Source: Ruminiclostridium cellobioparum subsp. termitidis CT1112
Lineage (GTDB): Bacteria; Bacillota; Clostridia; Acetivibrionales; DSM-1351
Length of the DNA stretch: 64,000 nucleotides
Direction of reading: 5' to 3'
Assembly: GCF_000350485.1 (NCBI RefSeq)
Contig: NZ_AORV01000060.1
Location: 118,018-182,017 of the forward strand
The notes beneath the pieces were generated by a model. The model made no database searches and had not been told where the DNA came from. It was given only the letters and a program-made list of their open reading frames with translations. The position numbers and the translations under genes were made by a program. Shown here one piece after another: positions 44,897-52,566 of this stretch. Each line of letters begins with the position of its first letter. The first letter of the stretch is position 1.

Positions 44897-44971
44897 AGTT
44901 CGGTCAGATTTAAATTTAAAATTAATGTAGAAATTGGAAATATTATAGTGTATAATGACAAATAAGGTCGA

Positions 44972-44999
44972 ATGTAACATAATAATAAAATTGTTACGT
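44972..44999 (-). repeat. Right 28-base inverted repeat beside the recombinase gene
   Basis: The sequence begins ATGTAACATAATAATA and ends ATTGTTACGT; it is the reverse complement of 44116-44143 with two mismatches. It lies 75 bases after the recombinase stop codon. A TATAAT box (around 44952) sits just inside it and points outward. Confidence 0.85.
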
Positions 45000-45023
45000 T
45001 AATATTTTCTATGATATAGAATT

Positions 45024-45062
45024 AATGCCAATTATGATTTTTTTAAGCATAATTGGCATTTT
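45024..45062. terminator. Bidirectional terminator between recombinase and ksgA genes
   Basis: AATGCCAATTATG and CATAATTGGCATT form a 13-base perfect stem around a T-rich loop. On the plus strand TTTTATATTTG follows; the gene on the minus side (ksgA) ends 30 bases away, so it may serve both. Confidence 0.7.
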
Positions 45063-45092
45063 ATATTTGTCTTTTATTTAGTTTATAGCCGC

Positions 45093-45950
45093 TTAACGTC
45101 CCAACAGGTTTGACAGCTCTCCGAACTGCTGTACCGAGAGCACTTCGCCCCTTATATTGTCCTTTAAGCCCATACTCTCGATTATTTGCCTTAATTGCTC
45201 CTTATCCTTTCTAAGGAAGCCTGCATTGGCAAGTCCGTTTACAAGAGTCTTTCTTCTCTGCCCGAAGGAGGCCCTGACCAGTTTGAAATACAGATCTTTA
45301 TCGTCAACCCTGACTGAAGGCTCTTTCAATATATCCAGCCTGATAATTGTAGAATGTACCTCGGGCTGCGGAATAAAACAATGGGGCGGTACATCAAATA
45401 TTATTGCAGGCTTGCAGTAAAACTGCACTGCAACCGACAGTGCCCCGTAATCCTTTGTACCCGGCCCGGAAACCATTCTTTGCGCAACTTCCTTTTGCAC
45501 CATAAACACCATTCCGTCTATTCCTTTGACCTCTTCCAGAAATCTCATGATTATGGGAGTGGTAATATAATACGGAAGATTGGCAACTACCCTTACCGAC
45601 TTTGAATTATATTTATTCTTGTATTCCGATATTATGTCATCGATATTTGCCTTCATAACATCATTGTTAATTATGTCTATATTTGAAAACTCACTTAAGT
45701 TGTCATTGAGAGCAGGTATCAGATGTTTATCAATTTCTATGGCCACAACTCCGGCCGCCCTCCCGGCAAGTTCCCTTGTCATGCTGCCGATTCCCGGCCC
45801 GATCTCCAGAACCAGCGTATCCTTATCAAGATCAGCGGCATCAACTATTTTCCTTACGACGTTATCATCATTCAGAAAGTTCTGTCCGAGGGACTTGGTC
45901 AACCTCAGGTTATGCTTTTTAATAACGTCCAGTGTATTGTTTTTAGTCAT
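45093..45950 (-). CDS. rsmA: 16S rRNA dimethyladenosine transferase KsgA/RsmA
   Basis: The 285-residue enzyme dimethylates two adenines in helix 45 of 16S rRNA, a late 30S assembly step. Motifs are KSLGQNFLND (N-terminus), the SAM site LEIGPGIGSMTREL, DVMKA and the catalytic VANLPYYITTPIIMRFLE. The C-terminal domain has FGQRRKTLVNGL. In Firmicutes this gene normally follows yabE and rnmV; here yabE is more than 10 kb away and rnmV is not seen in the window. Confidence 0.95.
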   Translation of the reverse strand: MTKNNTLDVIKKHNLRLTKSLGQNFLNDDNVVRKIVDAADLDKDTLVLEIGPGIGSMTRELAGRAAGVVAIEIDKHLIPALNDNLSEFSNIDIINNDVMKANIDDIISEYKNKYNSKSVRVVANLPYYITTPIIMRFLEEVKGIDGMVFMVQKEVAQRMVSGPGTKDYGALSVAVQFYCKPAIIFDVPPHCFIPQPEVHSTIIRLDILKEPSVRVDDKDLYFKLVRASFGQRRKTLVNGLANAGFLRKDKEQLRQIIESMGLKDNIRGEVLSVQQFGELSNLLGR

Positions 45951-46020
45951 TACTTCTCCTTCAAAAAATAAATTTTAATAATATTATATCCTATAAATTT
46001 GTTATTTGAAGGCTATTTTC

Positions 46021-46647
46021 TTATTTTTGTCCCTTTTTGTATATGCGGTCCAGCGGATGCAATATATCCAGTGTAAAATCAATTACTTTAAATACAATAA
46101 TATACGCTATAAGCGAATATATTGTATTTTCCCACCCAAATATAAATCCGGCCGCAATTACTATAAGAAGATTAATTAATATAAATAACATATTTGGTGA
46201 ATAATTGTTATTAATCTTAAATAATATTCTTCTATGCTCAATCCCGTCTAAAAACCCTCCGTATTTTAGAATCAATCCCGAACCTATACCAAGACAAATC
46301 CCGCCTAATATGGTAGAATTCAGAATATCGTAAGTTTCCCAGTTATCGGTATTTATTGCGGATATCCAGTAAATAAGGGACAGCAATGCAAATAATATTG
46401 TAACCAGCTTTTGCTTTCCCCGTTGTATATATTCAATAAGAATAAAGGGGAAATTTAAAATAAAAATTATCACTCCCAAAGGTATTTCAATAAGATAGCT
46501 CAATACCACTGAAATTCCTATAATTCCGCCTCCGATAAGATTATGGGTTTTGAAAAAGACCTCGAGACCCAGGGCAGTCATTATTGAACCCACAAGAATA
46601 AAAATGTATTTCATAACAATTATTGGAAGCATGCGTTTTACATTCAT
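46021..46647 (-). CDS. YitT family membrane protein (short form)
   Basis: The 208-residue integral membrane protein has about five hydrophobic segments. It has the YitT signatures ALGLEVFFKTHNLIGGGIIGISVVLSYL and a second GGICLGIGSGLILKYGGFLDGIE. Classic YitT proteins are about 280 residues because of a C-terminal cytosolic DUF2179 domain; that domain is missing here, and the protein ends DILHPLDRIYKKGQK. The function of the family is unknown. ATG at 46647 follows GGAGG about eight bases upstream; the khtU gene ends 41 bases upstream. Confidence 0.8.
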   Translation of the reverse strand: MNVKRMLPIIVMKYIFILVGSIMTALGLEVFFKTHNLIGGGIIGISVVLSYLIEIPLGVIIFILNFPFILIEYIQRGKQKLVTILFALLSLIYWISAINTDNWETYDILNSTILGGICLGIGSGLILKYGGFLDGIEHRRILFKINNNYSPNMLFILINLLIVIAAGFIFGWENTIYSLIAYIIVFKVIDFTLDILHPLDRIYKKGQK

Positions 46648-46688
46648 ATATCAACCTCCATAAATTCAGTTTTGAAACCATTGTTCTT

Positions 46689-47903
46689 TTAAGAAGGAAT
46701 ATTTTTTTGTCTGCCGGATATCTTTTGATAAATAAAACTGCAGAGATTATATATCTTCTTTGATTCTTTTGTAAGTAACGGAGCAACAATAGCCAGAATC
46801 AGTACATATATTACAACAAAGGACTGGAGTACCGGCAGCAACCCGCCTGCCTTACCCATATTAGCCATAATTATTGAAAATTCACCTCTGGCCGAAAGTG
46901 TAAAACCAATATTGGCCGAAGCCGGATTGGATATTTTCGACAGACGTCCCGAGAATATTCCGGCAATTATATTTCCCAGAATGGTGAGAATAGCGGCTAC
47001 AACCGCCATAATCGCACCGCCGCCCAGTGACAGCGGGTCTATTGAAAGTCCGAAGTTAAAAAAGAATATTGCGCCGAAGAAGTCTCTGAAAGGCAGTATA
47101 TTGTGTTCGATCCTCTTGGCATGCACCGATTCGGCCATAATAAGCCCAACAAGCAAGGCACCTATTGCTTCGGCTACATGCAGTGTTTCGGAAAATCCGG
47201 CGACCAGAAACAATACACCTATAACCACCAGCAGGAAAAGCTCGGCCGACTGTATGTTAAGCAATTTGTCAATGTACTTCATCACCCTTTTGCCGCCTAT
47301 AAGTATGGCCAGTATGAAGATAAGCGCCACAAGTGATGTAGACAGTACTCCCCAGACCGAATTTGATCCGCTGAGAAGCAGCCCGGATAATATGGATATG
47401 TGAATAGCTATGAACAGATCGTCAAACATTATCATTCCCATGATAATTTCTGTTTCAGGATTTGCGGTACGCTTCAGGTCAATGAGAACTTTTGCTACTA
47501 TTGCGGTGGAGGAACTGGTCATGATGCCGCATACTACCATGGTTTCCTTGATGGGGAGGCCCATAATCCAGCCAAGCAGCAGCCCGGAAGAAAAGTTTAA
47601 CAGGACGTAAACCGTACCGCCAATAAAAATAGACTTGCCCGACTTGATGAGACGTGTTACCGAAAACTCCAGACCCAGATAAAACAATAGGAACAACACG
47701 CCCAACCGGCCCATAAAATTTATAAATGAAGAACTTTCAATAAACCTTAAATCAATAATACCAAAGCTCGGGGCATGAGGCCCCATAGCCATACCTATCA
47801 ATATATAAAATGGGATTACCGAAAAGTTAAGTTTATTTGATAAAAACCCCACTATGGCTATCAGTGTTATTGCCACACCAATTTCAAAAACTAATGTATC
47901 CAT
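46689..47903 (-). CDS. khtU: K+(Na+)/H+ antiporter KhtU (CPA2 family)
   Basis: The 404-residue transporter has about twelve membrane segments and CPA2 features: FLLFYLGLEFSV, the SSSTAIVAKVLID segment and MFDDLFIAI carrying the ion-binding aspartate. It has no C-terminal RCK domain of its own; that role is taken by KhtT, encoded 26 bases upstream. The pair exports K+ in exchange for H+ and in Bacillus responds to c-di-AMP and alkaline pH. Confidence 0.87.
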   Translation of the reverse strand: MDTLVFEIGVAITLIAIVGFLSNKLNFSVIPFYILIGMAMGPHAPSFGIIDLRFIESSSFINFMGRLGVLFLLFYLGLEFSVTRLIKSGKSIFIGGTVYVLLNFSSGLLLGWIMGLPIKETMVVCGIMTSSSTAIVAKVLIDLKRTANPETEIIMGMIMFDDLFIAIHISILSGLLLSGSNSVWGVLSTSLVALIFILAILIGGKRVMKYIDKLLNIQSAELFLLVVIGVLFLVAGFSETLHVAEAIGALLVGLIMAESVHAKRIEHNILPFRDFFGAIFFFNFGLSIDPLSLGGGAIMAVVAAILTILGNIIAGIFSGRLSKISNPASANIGFTLSARGEFSIIMANMGKAGGLLPVLQSFVVIYVLILAIVAPLLTKESKKIYNLCSFIYQKISGRQKNIPS

Positions 47904-47929
47904 TCTACCTCCCTATGATGTTTATACTT

Positions 47930-48424
47930 TCATATTTCTCCTCCGAATAAATAATTTTTAAGCACTTTTAAGTGCTTTCTTTCCCCGACTACAACTATGG
48001 TGGACTCAGCTGAAAATACGTAGTCAACACCAGGATTTATGTGTTTTTTCTGCCCCTTCTCCATAACGGCAATAATTGACGCTCCCGTCGTCTTCCTTAC
48101 CTGCATCTCACCAATGGATTTACCGATGCATTTTGAACCGTCTTGAATTTTGTACCACTCAACTATCAGGTCTCCCAAAGACACGTCAACCGTTTCAAGG
48201 GCCTTTGGCTTGTATGCCAGTCCTCCTATTATTGCAGCAACATTCCGTGCCTCATTGTCATCGAGGGTTACCATTGAAGCACAGTTCTCATAATCATTGT
48301 GATAGAAATGATACAGCTCCCGTCGTCCGTCATCATGTACCACAATAACCAGCTTATTTCCTTCCTGAACCTCTACTTCGAATTTTTTTCCGATATTCGG
48401 CAAATCAGATTCTCTAATGGTCAT
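47930..48424 (-). CDS. khtT: Antiporter regulatory subunit KhtT (TrkA-C domain)
   Basis: The 164-residue protein matches B. subtilis KhtT in length and layout: an N-terminal domain (LPNIGKKFEVEVQEGNKL, VHDDGRRELYHFY) and a C-terminal TrkA-C domain (DLIVEWYKIQDGSKCIGKSIGEM, NPGVDYVF, VVVGERKHLKVL). In Bacillus the TrkA-C domain binds c-di-AMP and opens KhtU. ATG at 48424 has GGAGG about nine bases upstream. An extended -10 box lies at 48459-48464. Confidence 0.88.
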   Translation of the reverse strand: MTIRESDLPNIGKKFEVEVQEGNKLVIVVHDDGRRELYHFYHNDYENCASMVTLDDNEARNVAAIIGGLAYKPKALETVDVSLGDLIVEWYKIQDGSKCIGKSIGEMQVRKTTGASIIAVMEKGQKKHINPGVDYVFSAESTIVVVGERKHLKVLKNYLFGGEI

Positions 48425-48458
48425 GACTAAGTACCTCCATTTTGTGTATTAACATTGA

Positions 48459-48467
48459 AGTATACCA
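48459..48467 (-). promoter_or_regulatory. Extended -10 promoter close to khtT
   Basis: On the minus strand TGG precedes TATACT (48459-48464), making an extended -10 element about 35 bases before the start codon of khtT. No clear -35 box is present. Confidence 0.4.
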
Positions 48468-48517
48468 GCGATCAAAAAACAAGTGCTAAAAAATAGACTT
48501 CACTTCTGACCGCTTTT

Positions 48518-48562
48518 TTATTCAGTTTTTATTTTATGCTGCCTTAGCATTCTGACAAACAT
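48518..48562 (-). CDS. Possible 14-residue leader peptide upstream of khtT
   Basis: An ATG at 48560-48562 is preceded by a strong AAGGGGGTG ribosome site five bases upstream. It opens a 14-codon frame, MFVRMLRQHKIKTE, ending in TAA 93 bases before khtT. The peptide is short and basic. Sequences between its stop and khtT can pair (GCGGTCA with TGATCGC). It could be a regulatory leader peptide or chance. Length is too small for coding statistics. Confidence 0.3.
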   Translation of the reverse strand: MFVRMLRQHKIKTE

Positions 48563-48707
48563 ATGTTCACCCCCTTCCAGATATGGCATTGAATGTCTTT
48601 TCTGTACGTGTGTGGACACTATTTAATAATTTTGATTTAAATAGATTTTAATTTTTTTAAAAGATAAAATTTTAGAAATTATATAATTTCAGAAGTATCT
48701 CAAACCC

Positions 48708-48737
48708 ATTTTAACACGATTTTGTGCAGAATTTCAA
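48708..48737 (-). promoter_or_regulatory. Predicted sigma-A promoter upstream of the leader peptide and khtTU
   Basis: Read on the minus strand, TTGAAA (48732-48737) and TAAAAT (48708-48713) are 18 bases apart. The predicted RNA would begin near 48700 and have an AU-rich leader of about 275 bases before khtT. No known riboswitch fold was recognised in it. Confidence 0.5.
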
Positions 48738-48789
48738 GAATTTATTTAAAATTTTATCAATTTTATTATATATCTTCAATTCTCACTCA

Positions 48790-48819
48790 TTATCTCGTGT
48801 TATCTTACGTTATCTTTGT
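48790..48819 (-). repeat. Three 10-base direct repeats upstream of the khtTU promoter
   Basis: TTATCTCGTG, TTATCTTACG and TTATCTTTGT follow one another with an exact 10-base period, i.e. one helical turn. They end about 52 bases upstream of the -35 box at 48732-48737. This is the layout of an activator binding array. The rest of 48425-48999 is AT-rich with no other gene. Confidence 0.5.
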
Positions 48820-48900
48820 CCAGGTTAAACTTTGACTTATAACTATTACCCAGGTAACAAAACCGCCGCGTAAAAAACTCCACTTCTTTTTTTGTGAAAT

Positions 48901-48970
48901 AATAAAAAAGCCATACCTGTAAATAAACTGTCCAACTTTTTTAGTCTTATTTACAGGCAGGCTTTTTATT
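48901..48970 (-). terminator. Long hairpin terminator after the second Gfo/Idh gene
   Basis: AATAAAAAAGCC and ACCTGTAAATAA (48901-48926) pair with TTATTTACAGG and GGCTTTTTATT (48947-48970) with a small internal mismatch. On the minus strand a TTTTTTATT run ends the structure. It lies 29 bases past the stop codon. Confidence 0.75.
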
Positions 48971-48999
48971 ATGTTCATTATTCACTTTTACTGTTTTGA

Positions 49000-50103
49000 T
49001 TACCTGACAAACCCTTTGACAAGCCCGATTTTTAATGCTTCTGGCCTGGAGCATTCCGTTTTTAGGTCAATGAAACTTCTTTTTTCAGAACTCTCCTGAA
49101 ATGCCTGCATTATCTCGAGGACATGGGCTGCCAGTTCACCGCTTGCTATATTTTTTCTGCCGCTGCAGATAGCGTCGGCCATATCTGCCACACCCAGACC
49201 TCTGCTGTTCTCGGAATATATATGTGTCAGAGGAAGCTCCCTGAATCCGTCCTGGAAATAGGTCTGAATTTTTACATCCCCTCCAAAAGTATTGGGGTCG
49301 GGAACGAGTAGCGTGCCTCTTGAACCGTATATCTCTATTCTGGGAAGTGTGCTTCCCCATACATCAAAGCTGGTTATGACCGTGGCAATTGCCCCATTTT
49401 TAAATTCCACCGTTCCGGCCACATGGGTGGGAACCTTCACATCAATAACCTTTCCGAATTTCTTCTCACTTGTGATGGTTCTCTGCTTGAAGGTTATTGA
49501 GTTCATTCCGGCTACCGTTTTGGCCGGACCAATGAGAGAAACGAGAGCTGTCAGATAGTACGGGCCCATATCCAGCATGGGACCGCCGCCGAAATCATAA
49601 TAAAATTCAGGGTCGGGATGCCAGCTCTCATGCCCGTGGCAGACCATAAAAGCCGTAGCGCCTGTGACATCCCCGATCAGGCCGTCATCTATTGCCTTGC
49701 GGCAGGTTTGAAGGCCTGCACCAAGAAAGGTGTCAGGCGCACAGCCCAGCAGCAGGTTTTTTTCCTTTGCGATTTTCACAAGCTCCAGTCCCTGCTCAAC
49801 TTTGAGCGACAAAGGCTTTTCAACATAAGTGTGCTTGCCCGCCTCCAGGGAACGCCTGCATATTTCAAAGTGATCCTTTGGAGTTGAGAGATTTATAATT
49901 ATTTGAATTTCATCGCTGTTAAGCATTTCCTCAAGGGTACATATCCTGTTGATTTTATATTTTTCCCGAGCTGCCGCAGCTCTCTCTTCCACCAGGTCAC
50001 AGACCGCCCATACCTGGGTGTTGACAAAAGCTGAAGTCAGGTTCTGCAGGTAAATGTCGCTGATATTCCCGCATCCGATTATTCCAATTTTAACTTTCTC
50101 CAT
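49000..50103 (-). CDS. Gfo/Idh/MocA family oxidoreductase
   Basis: The 367-residue dehydrogenase has NAD-binding GIIGCGNISDIYLQN (residues about 6-20), the EKPLS lysine motif (about 95) and the C-terminal oxidoreductase domain with FGGGPMLDMGPYYLTALVSLIG. It acts on a sugar or polyol not identifiable here. It lies 85 bases after the ThuA-like gene, and such pairs are common in sugar-utilisation loci, where both may process a 3-keto sugar. The ATG at 50103 has GGAGG five bases upstream. Confidence 0.88.
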   Translation of the reverse strand: MEKVKIGIIGCGNISDIYLQNLTSAFVNTQVWAVCDLVEERAAAAREKYKINRICTLEEMLNSDEIQIIINLSTPKDHFEICRRSLEAGKHTYVEKPLSLKVEQGLELVKIAKEKNLLLGCAPDTFLGAGLQTCRKAIDDGLIGDVTGATAFMVCHGHESWHPDPEFYYDFGGGPMLDMGPYYLTALVSLIGPAKTVAGMNSITFKQRTITSEKKFGKVIDVKVPTHVAGTVEFKNGAIATVITSFDVWGSTLPRIEIYGSRGTLLVPDPNTFGGDVKIQTYFQDGFRELPLTHIYSENSRGLGVADMADAICSGRKNIASGELAAHVLEIMQAFQESSEKRSFIDLKTECSRPEALKIGLVKGFVR

Positions 50104-50117
50104 ACCGGCCTCCGTTC

Positions 50118-50146
50118 GCATTGGCTAAACCCTACCGGGCCAATGC
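50118..50146 (-). promoter_or_regulatory. Hairpin before the second Gfo/Idh ribosome site
   Basis: GCATTGGC and GCCAATGC form a perfect eight-base stem with a 13-base loop, a few bases before the GGAGG site. It may affect translation or protect the mRNA end. Confidence 0.4.
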
Positions 50147-50188
50147 TCATTTATTTTTTTATACTTGCTTTTTTAATGATTTATACTT

Positions 50189-50854
50189 TCATATAAGCCT
50201 GTTGGCCCACAAAAATCCCCGTTTCATCAGCTCAGCGGCTTCAGGTGCATCAAATACATCGGCGTGATGTCCCAGAGAAGTATAAAATATTCTGCCCTCA
50301 CCCCATTTTTTTGTATAGGCAACTGGCATAAGTACGGGGCCGTTGGTGCTGTGAGGTCCCGGGACAAGCGGAAAACTCGTGGTTGCCAGAACATTTACAA
50401 CCGGATCAATGTGCAGGTAATAGTGTTCCGTTTTCACTTTAAAATCTTTAAGCCCTTCAACTATAGGGCTGGAACTTGCTCCGACGATATTGACCTCATA
50501 CTCGATACCGTCATTTCCCGGGTGTTCCACCCATTGGGAACCAGTCAAGAATTGCCATCTGGTGCTGTTGCGGAAGGAGTCACACATCCCGCCATGGCAG
50601 CCTGCCAATCCGATACCGCTCTCTACAGCCTTGCAGACGTTTCCGACATATTCCTCCTTGATTTCGCTCATTGTATATACAGGTATAATCAAAGAGTATC
50701 CCATTATTGTGTCCAGGCTTTCAAAAACACTCAGTTCTTCAAAGATATCAACTTCAAAGCCCTCACCCTTCAACAGTTTTTCAAACATCAGAGATACTTC
50801 CACAGGCTGATGTCCATCCCATCCGCCCCGTACAATCATAGCCCTTTTCTTCAT
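50189..50854 (-). CDS. ThuA-like domain protein
   Basis: The 221-residue protein is a ThuA domain with the glutamine-amidotransferase-like fold. Signatures are IVRGGWDGHQP, GIGLAGCHGGMCDSFRN and TSLGHHADVFDAPEAAELMKRGFLWA. ThuA proteins occur in trehalose and related sugar catabolism and have been linked to 3-keto-glycoside processing. It is the first gene of a two-gene unit with a Gfo/Idh oxidoreductase, divergent from an AraC regulator gene 224 bases away. Confidence 0.88.
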   Translation of the reverse strand: MKKRAMIVRGGWDGHQPVEVSLMFEKLLKGEGFEVDIFEELSVFESLDTIMGYSLIIPVYTMSEIKEEYVGNVCKAVESGIGLAGCHGGMCDSFRNSTRWQFLTGSQWVEHPGNDGIEYEVNIVGASSSPIVEGLKDFKVKTEHYYLHIDPVVNVLATTSFPLVPGPHSTNGPVLMPVAYTKKWGEGRIFYTSLGHHADVFDAPEAAELMKRGFLWANRLI

Positions 50855-50977
50855 AAAATCTCTCCCATCTCCCGGTCAATCAACCCGCAGTTTATTGTCC
50901 GGATTAAATTCTAAATATCCGTTAAAAACATATTATGCTTTTGCAGCTTCTAAAAAAAGTAAAAAGGCTATAAAAAG

Positions 50978-51006
50978 TAGACAATTATTGCAGTAAGATA
51001 TAATAT
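50978..51006 (+). promoter_or_regulatory. Predicted promoter for the AraC gene at 51079
   Basis: TAGACA (50978-50983) is followed by TATAAT at 15 bases or TAATAT (51001-51006) at 17 bases, about 73 bases before the start codon. Confidence 0.4.
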
Positions 51007-51078
51007 ATTAATATGATGCAAAATTATATCAAAATGTGCATGGATTTGAATTATATGGAGTGCAGATTGGAGGCTTAA

Positions 51079-51864
51079 ATGATTTTTTATGAAAATAAAT
51101 CCAGTCATTTATATTGCTGGCAGGGAAGTAATATGACTTTTCCTCCGCACATTCACAAAGAACTTGAAATACTGTATTTATTAGAAGGTGAAATAGAGCT
51201 GACGGTCAATTCCAAACAGCAGGTGCTGCATGGAGGAGATATAAGTTTTGCTTTCCCCAATACCATTCATGGATATAAAACCATATCCCAGAGTCACTAT
51301 TATATTTTAATATTCAATGGGGATTTGCTACCCCTGTATAAAAATGTATTTTCAACCTGCAAGGCCGCCGAATGCCGGATTCCGGGGCCGAGTATCCCCG
51401 GAGAAGTCTATTCCAGCCTCAGCAGCATATTCAGTGAGACACAGTCGGGCAATAATCCCGGTATCACCACAGGATATCTTTATATCGCAGTAGCAAGACT
51501 GCTGGAACTCTTGAATCTGCAAAAAGTAAATAAGGAGGTATCGGTGAATCTGGTGGAGAAGGTACTGAACTATATCCAGCAGAATTACCTCAATGCCATA
51601 AATCTTAATTCCATTGCTGCAGAACTTGATATAAGCCCATTTTACCTGTCGCGGGTCTTCTCAAATAACATAGGTCTCAGGCTTGACACATATATAAATG
51701 AATTGAGGATAAATTACGCAAATCATCTGCTTTTATCCACAGACAAGCAGATAACCGAGATTGCTCTGGAAAGCGGCTTTGAAACCTTGAGAACCTTCAA
51801 CAGGGCATACAGGAATATTACCTCCATCACTCCGAGGGAGTACAGGAAGCAGCATCTGCGCTAA
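51079..51864 (+). CDS. AraC family transcriptional regulator
   Basis: The 261-residue protein has an N-terminal cupin sensor (MTFPPHIHKELEILYLLEGEIEL, HGGDISFAFPNTIHGY) and a C-terminal AraC domain (VLNYIQQNYLNAINLNSIAAELDISPFYLSRVF, ending ITPREYRKQHLR). Its divergent position suggests it controls the thuA-oxidoreductase unit in response to a sugar. An TTGGAGG ribosome site is seven bases before the ATG. Repeat copy B begins two bases after its stop codon. Confidence 0.9.
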   Translation: MIFYENKSSHLYCWQGSNMTFPPHIHKELEILYLLEGEIELTVNSKQQVLHGGDISFAFPNTIHGYKTISQSHYYILIFNGDLLPLYKNVFSTCKAAECRIPGPSIPGEVYSSLSSIFSETQSGNNPGITTGYLYIAVARLLELLNLQKVNKEVSVNLVEKVLNYIQQNYLNAINLNSIAAELDISPFYLSRVFSNNIGLRLDTYINELRINYANHLLLSTDKQITEIALESGFETLRTFNRAYRNITSITPREYRKQHLR

Positions 51865-51865
51865 C

Positions 51866-52222
51866 TTAACTCCGTTGTGCCAGTTATTCCATATTTGCTT
51901 TACCTGTGTAATTTTTTATATCAACTGGTAACTTCCGCACTAACTTCATGAAATAGACACACCAAAAACAATTACGAAAATTGTATCGCCTCATTATAAA
52001 GCGGTTTTTGCCGTCGCTCAAACTCGGCATCATGTCTCGATTTGAAGCTCAAAGCAGCGTCCTGCTGCTTTGCCGGCAAAACCGCTTTACCTTCGTCGAC
52101 AATTTATCGCAATTGTTTTTAACCGTGCATCTATTTCATGAAGTTGTCCTCGCGTTACCAGTTGATTCTAATTAAATCTATCCGTAAAGCAAAAGACAAT
52201 TTCAATTAGCACAACACGTTAA
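51866..52222 (+). repeat. Hairpin repeat copy B (357 bases)
   Basis: The element runs from TTAACTCCGTTGTGCCAGTT to AATTAGCACAACACGTTAA. It has the same order of blocks as copy A: TTTGCTTTACC, AACTGGTAAC, TTCCGCACTAACTTCATG, AAACAATT, inner stem GCGGTTTTTGCCG with CGGCAAAACCGC, then GAAGTTGTCCTCGCG and the mirrored outer arm. Its loop carries about 35 extra bases with their own stem (AAGCAGC / GCTGCTT). It starts two bases after the AraC stop codon. 52223-52380 shows no gene. Confidence 0.85.
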
Positions 52223-52380
52223 CTTAGACCCGATGTACCTGCCAACCCGGTTAAATTCGGTATGCTTTCCAGCTTGCAAATCTGCCGGCACCATGTACTT
52301 GGGCAAACCTGCATGTTTCAAGCAAATTCTTCTATTCGGTCATCCCATTGACGGATACCGGCCTGGCAGTTGAACTGTTT

Positions 52381-52550
52381 ATGATAATCATACCGGTACG
52401 CGAGTACAACTTCAAGCAATGGAGTGCACGATAAAAGTGCTTACTGAAATTTGTAGGTGAAATACTTGTTTTGAACCCTTACTATTTCAAGTAAGCACTT
52501 TGTGTGCACTCCACTGCTTGAAGTTAGTACGGAAGTACCGGTATAATCAT
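52381..52550 (+). repeat. Hairpin repeat copy C (170 bases, different centre)
   Basis: Left arm ATACCGGTACGCGAGTACAA then CTTCAAGCA; right arm TGCTTGAAGTTAGTACGG then AAGTACCGGTAT. The boundary motifs (CGCGAG...ACAACTTC and GAAGTTAGTACGGAAGT) match copies A and B, but the palindromic centre is new: AAGCAATGGAGTGCAC pairs with GTGCACTCCACTGCTT, then AAGTGCTTACT pairs with AGTAAGCACTT. The whole forms one near-perfect hairpin 17 bases from the 3' end of the chemoreceptor gene. Confidence 0.8.
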
Positions 52551-52566
52551 TAACAACTTCCGCTGC

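Noticed and set aside
48570..48700. c-di-AMP (ydaO) riboswitch before khtTU
   Set aside because: The leader is AU-rich without the conserved G-rich blocks of that riboswitch.
51866..52550. CRISPR array
   Set aside because: Only large hairpins occur; there are no short regularly spaced direct repeats with unique spacers, and no cas genes.
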